From: DAOPZC01 sp035353175
GTDB taxonomy: Bacteria; Verrucomicrobiota; Kiritimatiellia; RFP12; UBA1067
Assembly (NCBI GenBank): GCA_035353175.1
Contig: DAOPZC010000035.1
Span: 1 to 50,998 of the forward strand
Length of the DNA: 50,998 nt
Direction: 5' to 3'
The notes under the pieces were generated by a model. It worked only from the letters and a program-made list of their open reading frames with translations. It was not told the DNA's origin and made no database searches. Positions within the stretch are counted from its first letter, which is position 1; each line of letters opens with the position of its first letter. Below, piece by piece: positions 26,313 to 35,672 of the stretch. A program made the position numbers and the translations under genes.

Positions 26313-26356
26313 CCGTTAAGCACGCGTGGTTGAAAAAATCGTCGCGGCGCGGTTCC

Positions 26357-26905
26357 TTACCACCCCTTCGGCACGTCTGGCCGCTGGGGTTTCGGTCCGT
26401 TGCGCTCCTCGCGTTCGCGCCGCCCGGCGCGGTCCTGCATCCGCTTCTTCCCCTCGGCAGCAATAATTTCGTTCGCTTTCACGCGCTGCTCATCCGTCAG
26501 ATTGTCGCGGATCACCACCAGAACCTGCGTGGTAATCTTGGCCTGCTCGGTGCGCAGTTTGCCGATGCGCTCGATGATTTTCATGACGTCATCCACATTC
26601 GCGCCGGGCTCCGCCAGCACCTTCTTCGCAACCTTGGCCTGTTCGAGCGCGGCCTGATTGATGGATTCATCGAGCGTGCGGGATTGGGCTTCAAGCTTGG
26701 CGAATTCCCGTTTCAGCTTCTCTTCCTGTTCGCGTTTGATCCCCACCTGCTCGATGAACTCTTTTGTGAGCACCTGCCGCCCGACCCAGTTCCCGTAATT
26801 CAAAGCCCTCGAATGGCGAGGTATTTCACCCCGGGCGGGCGGTTGCTGACCGACCGCCAACGAGACGGTTAACGTAAGCAAAAAACAAATGGTTTTAAAG
26901 GGCAT
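26357..26905 (-). CDS. Small exported Spy/CpxP-like helical protein
   Basis: 182 residues. ATG 26905 was chosen because GAGGAG lies 8 nt upstream and a signal peptide follows (MPFKTICFLLTLTVSLAVGQ). A GTG three codons earlier (26914) is less likely. The mature protein is almost wholly alpha-helical and highly charged, with an LTDEQRVKANEII segment like the LTxxQ motif of Spy/CpxP periplasmic chaperones and related heavy-metal sensors. The C-terminal tail is basic (GRREREERNGPKPQRP). The role is probably periplasmic, perhaps chaperone-like; this is inferred from shape rather than strong identity. It diverges from dnaA and is 86 nt before the SNF2 gene. Confidence 0.65.
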   Translation of the reverse strand: MPFKTICFLLTLTVSLAVGQQPPARGEIPRHSRALNYGNWVGRQVLTKEFIEQVGIKREQEEKLKREFAKLEAQSRTLDESINQAALEQAKVAKKVLAEPGANVDDVMKIIERIGKLRTEQAKITTQVLVVIRDNLTDEQRVKANEIIAAEGKKRMQDRAGRREREERNGPKPQRPDVPKGW

Positions 26906-26964
26906 CGGGGTCACTCCTCACGGTCGTGGAAAACGCGGTTTTATGGTGTTGAAAACGCAGTGCT

Positions 26965-26992
26965 TTGCCATTTATTGTCCCTTGTTTATAAT
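26965..26992 (+). promoter_or_regulatory. Candidate dnaA promoter P1 with overlapping DnaA-box-like site
   Basis: TTGCCA (26965-26970), a 16-bp spacer and a perfect TATAAT (26987-26992). The 9-mer TGTTTATAA (26983-26991; TTATAAACA on the minus strand) overlaps the -10 box, a layout that would allow DnaA to repress its own gene. The mRNA leader would be about 460 nt. Confidence 0.45.
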
Positions 26993-27118
26993 TTTTCCGT
27001 CTTCTTCTGTTGTCCGGCCGGGCTTTTGTTTCAAAAATGCAGGCGATTTCGGCATCGGATCCTGATCGCGCTTCAAATAACCGGTTTTTTTCTAGGACAA
27101 CCGCTCTGAAATGGCAAT

Positions 27119-27147
27119 TTTTCAGGTCGCGGCAAAGCATGTATAAT
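27119..27147 (+). promoter_or_regulatory. Candidate dnaA promoter P2
   Basis: TTTTCA (27119-27124), a 17-bp spacer and a perfect TATAAT (27142-27147). It lies about 315 nt before the dnaA start. Downstream of it, TGTTCATAA (27338-27346; TTATGAACA on the minus strand) is another box-like 9-mer inside the leader. Confidence 0.4.
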
Positions 27148-27460
27148 TGTTATAACATTCTCATTAATAATAGTTTGCATGTTTTACATTTTTCCCCTTT
27201 ACATGTTTTTAAAAATCCCCGTTTCCGCTGCGGGATGTTCACAACTTTTTTTGCGGTGTATCCTTGCGCCTGTTTTATCGCCGTGGTTGTTGGCGTAACT
27301 GCTTAATTATCGGGTTGTTAGAATCTCCCCGCGAGCCTGTTCATAACCTGTTTACCGATTGATTATTTTTTACCCTTGAACGGGGCCGGTAAATGTGGTT
27401 CAACAATACCAGCGATTTTTTGCTGTTTCCGTTTTTTTCCTTACCTGTTTTGTGAGTCCT

Positions 27461-28855
27461 ATGAATGCTCCCGAATTGTGGACGAAGGCGTGTGCGCACC
27501 TAAAAGGTGTATTGAACGGCGATGTGTATGTCCGGTGGATTGAGACGATCAAGCCCGGGTCGATTCAAGACAGCCAATTCATTTTGACTGTGGATAACGA
27601 TTTTTGTCAGACCTGGCTCGAAGGCAACTACCACGATTACATTGTCGACGCATTGAGGTCCGCCGGTGCTCCGACAGACCTCGATATCCATTTTGTGGTC
27701 AACGCGACGGATACCGTGACCGATTGTGTTGCCGAGGCACCGGTTCAACCGAAACCGGATGCGAAGCCCGCGCATGTCGTTAAGCGCCGGCACAAGACAA
27801 ACGGTACAAATTCGTTGAGCCCGCTCAACCCGAATTTCACGTTTGAAAATTTTGTGACGGGCCCGTCCAACAGCTTTGCCCATGCGGCGGCTTTGGGCGT
27901 TTCACAGTCGCCCGGCCGGGCTTACAATCCTCTTTTCATCTACGGTCAGACGGGCATCGGCAAGACGCATCTGATGCAGGCGGTCGGGCATCGCGTGTTG
28001 CAGTCGCCGGGAATGAGTGTGAGCTACGTGTCGTCTGAAACGTTGCTCAACGAGTATATCGAGTCGCTGAAAAACCGCACAACGATGGAATTTCGGAACA
28101 AATACCGCAACACGGACGTGCTGCTCGTTGACGATATTCAGTTCCTGGCGGGAAAAGACAGCTTGCAGGAGGAGTTTTTCCACACGTTCAATGTCCTTTA
28201 TGATGCTCACAAGCAGATTATCATGACCAGCGATTTGCCGCCGCGCGAACTATCCGGCCTTGAGCCGCGCCTCGTGTCGCGTTTCGAATGGGGCCTTGTC
28301 ACCGAAATCGAATCACCGGACTTCGAAACGCGCCTTGCGATTCTCCGCTACAAACAGTCCATCACCAAAGTCCGTCTACCGGATGATCTGTTAACTTTTA
28401 TTGCGGACAACATCAAGTCAAACGTCCGAAGCTTGGAGGGCGCTTTGACGCGTGCGATCTCGTTCTCTTCGCTCAATAATCAGATGACTCTGACGCTCGA
28501 TATGCTGCGCAATCTGTTGAAAGATCAGCTCAACGACGAACGACAGAAAGATCTTTCGTTTGACGACATCCAACGGATGGTGGCCGATTATTTCGATTTG
28601 CGCCTGACGGACATGTCGAGCAAGCGCCGACCCCGCTCCGTGTCCGCACCGCGCCAAATCGCGATGTTCCTTTGCCGCAAGCTGACCCGTTCTTCTCTTC
28701 CGGAAATCGCAAATTCTTTCGGTAAAACCCATGCCACCGTCGTTCACGCCTGTAAGACGATTCAAGACCGCATTCAAGTCGAAGACGATCTCAGAAAAGC
28801 CATTCGCGAAATTACCCGGAAACTGGGCCGTGATCCGCAGTCCTTCCAGCTCTAA
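27461..28855 (+). CDS. dnaA: Chromosomal replication initiator DnaA
   Basis: 464 residues. ATG 27461 starts the usual domain I (MNAPELWTKACAHLKGVL); upstream in-frame codons are hydrophobic junk. The AAA+ domain has Walker A GQTGIGKTH (about residues 162-170), Walker B VLLVDDIQFLAGKD (about 220) and sensor region SDLPPRELSGLEPRLVSRF. Domain IV has PRQIAMFLCRKLT and the signature SFGKTHATVVHACKTI. Compared with E. coli AFGGRDHTTVLHACRKI, it is one residue shorter and reads T-H-A (423-425) where E. coli has the base-contacting D-H-T, so site preference may differ. DnaA binds origin boxes and melts oriC. Ribosome site is weak. dnaN follows after 313 nt. Confidence 0.98.
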   Translation: MNAPELWTKACAHLKGVLNGDVYVRWIETIKPGSIQDSQFILTVDNDFCQTWLEGNYHDYIVDALRSAGAPTDLDIHFVVNATDTVTDCVAEAPVQPKPDAKPAHVVKRRHKTNGTNSLSPLNPNFTFENFVTGPSNSFAHAAALGVSQSPGRAYNPLFIYGQTGIGKTHLMQAVGHRVLQSPGMSVSYVSSETLLNEYIESLKNRTTMEFRNKYRNTDVLLVDDIQFLAGKDSLQEEFFHTFNVLYDAHKQIIMTSDLPPRELSGLEPRLVSRFEWGLVTEIESPDFETRLAILRYKQSITKVRLPDDLLTFIADNIKSNVRSLEGALTRAISFSSLNNQMTLTLDMLRNLLKDQLNDERQKDLSFDDIQRMVADYFDLRLTDMSSKRRPRSVSAPRQIAMFLCRKLTRSSLPEIANSFGKTHATVVHACKTIQDRIQVEDDLRKAIREITRKLGRDPQSFQL

Positions 28856-29168
28856 TCGTTTCAACAACCTGTTCAAAACCTTTTGACACGCCGTTTATGA
28901 CCTCTCTGTTTCATACCGGTTATCAACACGTCCCATTTGGGACCTTCTTTTTGTCCTCTCTTACCGTCTTCTTATCAACAGCTTGTTAGGTCTTTTAAAA
29001 ATGTCATATTCACCTACAATTCAACGTATTACATCGTTATTAACAGATCCTGAACCCTCTATTATTACGACTAATCATTCTTTACTTTAGTACCTTTAAT
29101 AGTCTAAACTCTTCGCTTTATTCGGAAAAGGCAAGAGTCGACGAAACAACCACAGAGGAGTTGCGGAA
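28856..29168. promoter_or_regulatory. dnaA-dnaN intergenic region with DnaA-box-like 9-mers (oriC candidate)
   Basis: This 313-nt gap is AT-rich, especially 28975-29115. It carries TTATCAACA twice (28920-28928 and 28972-28980) and TTATTAACA once (29037-29045), all on the plus strand, with C/T-rich runs between. Many bacteria place oriC between dnaA and dnaN, so this is a good origin candidate. The dnaN ribosome site (GAGGAG, around 29153-29160) ends the region. Confidence 0.5.
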
Positions 29169-30263
29169 ATGAAGTTTTCCATCGTCCGTTCAAAGTTTCT
29201 TGATGGGTTGCAGACGGTTCAAAACGTGGTGACCGCAAAAGGGGCGTTGCAAATCCTGCAGAACGCGCTGATCCATGCCGAAGGCAACCAGTTGTGCATT
29301 ACCACGACGGACCTCGATATCTCCGAGCGGTGTTTTGTTGAATGTGAAGTCGAGCAGCCGGGAAGCACCACGTTGCCGATCCGCAGATTGGCGAGCATCA
29401 TCCGGGAATTGGACGAAGGAAAAATTCTGGTTGAAGTGAATGATGAGGACGTGGCCAGCGTTCAGAGCGGATCGTCCTATTTTAAAATCATCGGCATGCC
29501 CACGCGCGATTTTCCGCCGGTGCCGGCAACCGAGGGCAAATACTGTTACAGGATCGATCAGGGCGCGTTCTGGGAAATGCTGCGCAAGACGTGCTATGCG
29601 GTCTCGCAAGACGAGACGCGGCGCGTTCTGAACGGTGTTCTGATGGCGTTCAAAGAGAACAAGCTGACGATGGTGGCAACGGACGGGCGCCGGCTCGCGT
29701 TGGTGGAGCATGAGATTGAGTTTCCTCCAGAGGCCGAGGCGGAAATGATTCTTCCCACGAAGGCGGTCAGCGAACTCATGAGAATTTTGGGGAGCGAAGG
29801 CGATCTCAAGATTTACCTGCAGAAAAATCAGGTTGTTTTCGAATTGGGAACGACCATGCTGAGCAGTAAGCTGATCGACGGTGTGTATCCCAATTACCGG
29901 CAGGTGATTCCCGGCGTCTGTGAGGAGCGGGTCGTGATCGAGCGCGAACAGCTGCTCTCGGCCCTCCGACGTGTGTCGGTGGTGACGACGGACAAGTCGA
30001 ATGCGACGCGCCTGACGTTTTCGGCCAACCAGCTGACGATCAGCACCAACACGCCTGAGGTAGGCGAAGGGCGCGATACGGTGCCGGTCAAATACGCAGG
30101 CAAAGAAATTTCCATCATTTTCAATCCCGAGTATGTCATGGATCCGCTGAAGAACATCGCCGACGATGAGGTTTTTCTGGAAATGAATGACGGGCACAGC
30201 CCCGCGCTGCTGAAATGCAACGTTCCTTTTCTGTATGTGCTGATGCCGCTGCGGATCAGCTGA
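29169..30263 (+). CDS. dnaN: DNA polymerase III beta subunit (sliding clamp)
   Basis: 364 residues, normal length. Three clamp domains can be followed: domain 1 from MKFSIVRSKFLDGLQTVQNV with LCITTTDLDISERC, domain 2 with RVLNGVLMAFKENKLTMVATDGRRLALV, and domain 3 ending in the typical VLMPLRIS. The C-terminus supplies part of the pocket for clamp-binding motifs, so MutS and polymerases should dock here. It has a strong ribosome site (GAGGAG then GCGGAA before ATG). A tRNA gene follows 79 nt after the stop. Confidence 0.98.
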   Translation: MKFSIVRSKFLDGLQTVQNVVTAKGALQILQNALIHAEGNQLCITTTDLDISERCFVECEVEQPGSTTLPIRRLASIIRELDEGKILVEVNDEDVASVQSGSSYFKIIGMPTRDFPPVPATEGKYCYRIDQGAFWEMLRKTCYAVSQDETRRVLNGVLMAFKENKLTMVATDGRRLALVEHEIEFPPEAEAEMILPTKAVSELMRILGSEGDLKIYLQKNQVVFELGTTMLSSKLIDGVYPNYRQVIPGVCEERVVIEREQLLSALRRVSVVTTDKSNATRLTFSANQLTISTNTPEVGEGRDTVPVKYAGKEISIIFNPEYVMDPLKNIADDEVFLEMNDGHSPALLKCNVPFLYVLMPLRIS

Positions 30264-30282
30264 AAAAAGAACGAAATCAGTG

Positions 30283-30312
30283 TTGCGCTAGTGGCACGGG
30301 TTTCGATATCAT
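30283..30312 (+). promoter_or_regulatory. Candidate promoter for tRNA-Gln
   Basis: TTGCGC (30283-30288), an 18-bp spacer and TATCAT (30307-30312). The -10 box matches 5/6, the -35 only 3/6. Start would fall about 24 nt before the tRNA. Confidence 0.35.
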
Positions 30313-30342
30313 GTCGTTCCGATTTTGAGAGAAGACGATCAT

Positions 30343-30416
30343 TGCCTCATGGTGTAACGGTAGCACAGCAGACTCTGGATCTGCTTGTTTAGGTTCGAAT
30401 CCTAATGAGGCAACCA
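30343..30416 (+). tRNA. tRNA-Gln (anticodon CUG)
   Basis: A 74-nt cloverleaf. The acceptor stem TGCCTCA (30343-30349) pairs with TGAGGCA (30406-30412), then discriminator A and encoded CCA (30414-30416). The anticodon stem GCAGA/TCTGC encloses the loop CTCTGGA with anticodon CTG at 30375-30377, reading the codon CAG. The T-arm has GGTTCGAATCC. A terminator follows directly, so it is a single-gene unit or the end of the dnaN mRNA. Confidence 0.97.
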
Positions 30417-30422
30417 ATTTAG

Positions 30423-30463
30423 AAACCCGAAAAAACCAAGTACAGCGGTTTTTCGGGTTTTTT
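30423..30463 (+). terminator. Rho-independent terminator after tRNA-Gln
   Basis: AAACCCGAAAAAACC (30423-30437) pairs with GGTTTTTCGGGTTT (30447-30460) with one bulged A and a 9-nt loop, followed by a T run to 30463. It separates the tRNA from tex. Confidence 0.85.
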
Positions 30464-30505
30464 GTTTTACGTGCAAGGTTGAACGGATAACAGGATTTTC
30501 ACACC

Positions 30506-32830
<2,325 letters not shown>

Positions 32831-32847
32831 CCCGAAGGTGCTTCTCC

Positions 32848-34224
32848 ATGTTGCCTGATCGGACAGATCCGCCGATCGCTGCGATTGCGACGGCTGCTGG
32901 TGCAGCGGGCGTCTGCGTGGTGCGGATCTCCGGCCAGGGGGCATTCGACGTCGGCGATCGGCTCGTGCCGGCGGCCAGGCTGAAGCCGTCGCAGCGCGAG
33001 GCGGGGACTTTTTTTCACGCGGTCATCGTTCATCCCGCCTCGCAGGAGCGGATCGATGATGCGGTGATTCTGGTGTATCGCGCCCCGCACAGTTTCACCG
33101 GCGAGGATACGCTCGAGATCCAGGGGCACGGCGGAAGCGTGCCGTCGCGGCGGCTGCTGGAAGCGGTTTTGGCGGCCGGCGCGCGGCTGGCCGGACCGGG
33201 CGAGTTTACCAAAAGGGCGTTTCTGAACGGCCGTCTCGATCTGACGCAGGCGGAGGCGGTCTGCGATTTCATCCAGTCGAGAACCGACCGTGCCGCCCAT
33301 GTGGCGCGAGCTCAGCTCGACGGGGCTTTGGGGCAACGGATCGGGGCGCTGTATGAACGGGTGCTGGCGGTCTGCGCCGATGTCGAACACCTGTTGGACT
33401 TCGACGAGGGCGAGCTTCCCGACACGTTTCTTTCGCTGACGGCTGGACGCGTTGAACGCGCGGTTTTGGAATTGGAGCGGCTGGCGGCGACGTGGAATGA
33501 AGGCCATCTCTTGCGCGACGGCGCGCTGGTGGTCATTAGCGGACGGCCGAATGCGGGCAAGTCCTCGCTCCTCAATGCGCTGCTGGGCCGCGACCGGGCC
33601 ATTGTGAATGCGGCGCCCGGAACGACGCGCGATGTCATCGAGGAAGGCTATGCGCTGAACGGCGTGCCGGTCCGCCTGGCGGATACGGCGGGGCTGCGCG
33701 AGACCGGCGATGCGGTGGAGCGGGAGGGCATCGATCGCGCGCGCGACCTGATGCTGCAGGCCGATCTCAACGTCCATTTGGTTGACGGATCGGTGGCGGC
33801 CGATGACGCTTTGCGACGCGAATTGGACCGGCTGCCGGCGCGCCGCACGTTGATCGGCGTCACGAAGTGCGATCTGCCGGAAGCCGCGCTTTTGCCCTTG
33901 CCCGGAGAGCGGACGCTGGTCAAGCTGTCCGTGAAGACCGGGGCGGGGCTGGTCGAGCTGAAAGCGGCCATGGCCCGTTTGTTGGGCGTGGACATGGAAG
34001 CTCAGGGCCAGCCGGTTGTCGCGTTGCGTCACGTGACGGAATTACAGGAGTCGGCGGCCCAAGGGCGAGCGGCGTGTACGGAGCTGACGTCGGGGCCGAA
34101 GGGACTCGTTCTGGCGGCGCGCCATTTGCGCGACGCGGCTGAGGCTTTGGGGCGGATTGTGGGCCGCGTCTATACGGATGACCTGCTGGACATGATCTTC
34201 AGCAGGTTCTGCGTGGGCAAGTGA
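32848..34224 (+). CDS. mnmE: tRNA uridine-5-carboxymethylaminomethyl(34) synthesis GTPase MnmE
   Basis: 458 residues. With MnmG it modifies U34 of certain tRNAs. The N-terminal folate-binding domain has HGGSVPSRRLLEAVLAAGAR and PGEFTKRAFLNGRLDLTQAE. The G domain has G1 GRPNAGKSSLL (about residues 231-241), the APGTTRD switch, DTAGLRETGD (G3) and GVTKCDLP where TKCD replaces the usual NKxD (G4). The C-terminus ends in the required FCVGK with its catalytic Cys. It is 17 nt after tex in the same transcription unit. Its partner gene mnmG lies 1.4 kb downstream. Confidence 0.97.
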   Translation: MLPDRTDPPIAAIATAAGAAGVCVVRISGQGAFDVGDRLVPAARLKPSQREAGTFFHAVIVHPASQERIDDAVILVYRAPHSFTGEDTLEIQGHGGSVPSRRLLEAVLAAGARLAGPGEFTKRAFLNGRLDLTQAEAVCDFIQSRTDRAAHVARAQLDGALGQRIGALYERVLAVCADVEHLLDFDEGELPDTFLSLTAGRVERAVLELERLAATWNEGHLLRDGALVVISGRPNAGKSSLLNALLGRDRAIVNAAPGTTRDVIEEGYALNGVPVRLADTAGLRETGDAVEREGIDRARDLMLQADLNVHLVDGSVAADDALRRELDRLPARRTLIGVTKCDLPEAALLPLPGERTLVKLSVKTGAGLVELKAAMARLLGVDMEAQGQPVVALRHVTELQESAAQGRAACTELTSGPKGLVLAARHLRDAAEALGRIVGRVYTDDLLDMIFSRFCVGK

Positions 34225-34393
34225 TGGAAACACGAACGCCGCGTGTTGCCCGCCTGCGTTTCTCCGCCGCCGCTCCACTTTCTGAAACTAACTAGTGGCG
34301 TTATATTTTAAAAAAGGGTAACGTATTCATATCGTATTTCTGGGTTGCCGTTGGGGTGATCATGTGCCACATGCACGGAAAGGGAGTGGGATT

Positions 34394-35023
34394 ATGCCGT
34401 TGACGAGGATTGATATCGGTGCCGAACTTGGCAAGGGGTGGAGGCTCTTCCAGCCGAACATGGGGCTGTTGATTGTCGCGGGGGTGATCGCGACGGTGGT
34501 CTCGATCATCACGTGCGGGCTCTTGGGCGGGCCGTTGATGGCCGGCATGTTGCTGGTGGTGCGGCGGCTGATCCAGAACGATCCGGTCAAACCGCAGCCC
34601 GGCGACGTGTTCAAGGGGCTCGATTACTTCGTGCAGTCGCTCATCCTGGTGGTCCTTTGCATGGCGGTGACGTTTCTGCTGGCGATGATTCCGGTGATCG
34701 GGCAGTTGGCCGGCGTGGTGGTCAGTGCGGTGCTGATGTGGGGCCTGGTCTTTGTGACCTACCAGAAACTTTCGGCGATCGATGCGCTGAAACAAATCTT
34801 TGAGTATTTGAAAACCGGGGAGTTTACGCTGCCGCTGGTTTTCGGCATCATCGCCGGTATCATCTCGAGTCTGGGAGCGGTCGCCTGCCTGGTGGGACTG
34901 GTGTTCACGCTGCCGCTGGGGTATTGCATGATGGCATGCTGCTACGAGACGCTCTTTGGAAGTGCGCCCGAGGTGATCGAGCCCGCGAAGGATGCGCCTC
35001 CGCCGTCCGATTTGCGGTTGTAA
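34394..35023 (+). CDS. Small multi-pass membrane protein, unknown function
   Basis: 209 residues. ATG 34394 has AAGGGAG about 8 nt upstream; an in-frame start ten codons earlier (34364) has no ribosome site. Four to five hydrophobic segments are visible (about 22-55, 83-108, 110-125, 150-172, 174-195), and the N-terminal IDIGAELGKGWRLF helix is amphipathic. The layout resembles DUF975/DUF4013-type or GDPD-membrane-domain proteins found in many bacteria, but I cannot assign a family firmly. The C-terminal tail (APEVIEPAKDAPPPSDLRL) is proline-rich and probably cytoplasmic. A strong terminator ends the unit just after it. Confidence 0.7.
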   Translation: MPLTRIDIGAELGKGWRLFQPNMGLLIVAGVIATVVSIITCGLLGGPLMAGMLLVVRRLIQNDPVKPQPGDVFKGLDYFVQSLILVVLCMAVTFLLAMIPVIGQLAGVVVSAVLMWGLVFVTYQKLSAIDALKQIFEYLKTGEFTLPLVFGIIAGIISSLGAVACLVGLVFTLPLGYCMMACCYETLFGSAPEVIEPAKDAPPPSDLRL

Positions 35024-35048
35024 CACGAAGGTTTGATCGGGTGAAGAC

Positions 35049-35077
35049 GGGTGTCCGGAAACGGACACCCTTTTTTT
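35049..35077 (+). terminator. Strong Rho-independent terminator
   Basis: A perfect 9-bp stem GGGTGTCCG/CGGACACCC with a GAAA (GNRA) tetraloop, followed by seven T. It ends the tex-mnmE-membrane protein unit and isolates mnmG. Confidence 0.93.
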
Positions 35078-35672
35078 GTGGCGTTTTTGCTTGATTTCCG
35101 GCCGGAACCGGCCTGTTCATAACTCGTTGATAAGTGTTTATGGTTTTTTCTTGAACCCCTGTTTAACACAACGCCAACAAATATCTAAGTTATTGATGAT
35201 AAATAGTTTAAGACTTAAATAAAGGGGTGATTATACGATAAATATGTATCGATTAAACAAAATCCTGCTTGTGAATAGTTTTCATGGCGCGCACCCTTAG
35301 CCTCTCCTTTAATGAGGAATCTGGACCGCGAAAGATGGCCTGGGCACATGATCTAAACGTCATCTCGGACCGCGTAGCTGTCCGCCAAAAAAAAGAAGAT
35401 CCTTCAGGCGCCTTGTGCAAGAACGCGCCCGAGGCGATCGAGCATCATCATTGATCGGAAGGCCGTGTGTTTTCGGAGCCACGACAGCCAAACCGGATCA
35501 CGGGGCTATCCCTGCGTCGGAGGACCGCAACGCGAGGAATTGTGGTGCGCGTATGGAGAACCGGGGCGGCGGCTATCGGAGCGGGGAAGACCTATTCTTT
35601 ATGCATCGCGGGCGGGCCCCGAAGATTTGAAGCGCCTTTTCATCCATCCACACTCTGCTATACTTGTCACTT
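35078..35672. other. 595-nt intergenic region upstream of mnmG, partly AT-rich (origin-type DNA candidate)
   Basis: No protein is supported: several short open frames between 35415 and 35680 overlap each other in three frames and resemble nothing. The left half (35150-35290) is very AT-rich. Near its edge are TGTTCATAA (35114-35122; TTATGAACA on minus) and CGTTGATAA (35125-35133). The right half is GC-rich with no clear RNA gene. In E. coli and some other bacteria oriC adjoins mnmG (gidA), so this is a second origin candidate. Confidence 0.45.
35637..35664 (+). promoter_or_regulatory. Promoter giving a probably leaderless mnmG mRNA
   Basis: TTTTCA (35637-35642), a 16-bp spacer and TATACT (35659-35664). 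The A of ATG 35673 is 9 nt downstream of the -10 box, so transcription would start at or within 2 nt of the start codon. No Shine-Dalgarno is present. Confidence 0.45.

Larger units (their letters stand above)
26906..27460. other. 555-nt AT-rich intergenic region upstream of dnaA
   Basis: No gene is supported here. It lies at the point where gene direction flips from minus (left) to plus (right). It holds two promoter candidates for dnaA and two DnaA-box-like 9-mers (both listed separately), with long A/T runs between 26940 and 27390. An in-frame extension of dnaA to 27395 is open but has no ribosome site. Confidence 0.6.

Noticed and set aside
34027..34038. Palindrome CGTCACGTGACG in mnmE
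   Set aside because: Shares only the CACGTG core and a few flanks with parS (about 11 of 16 positions); not counted as a site.
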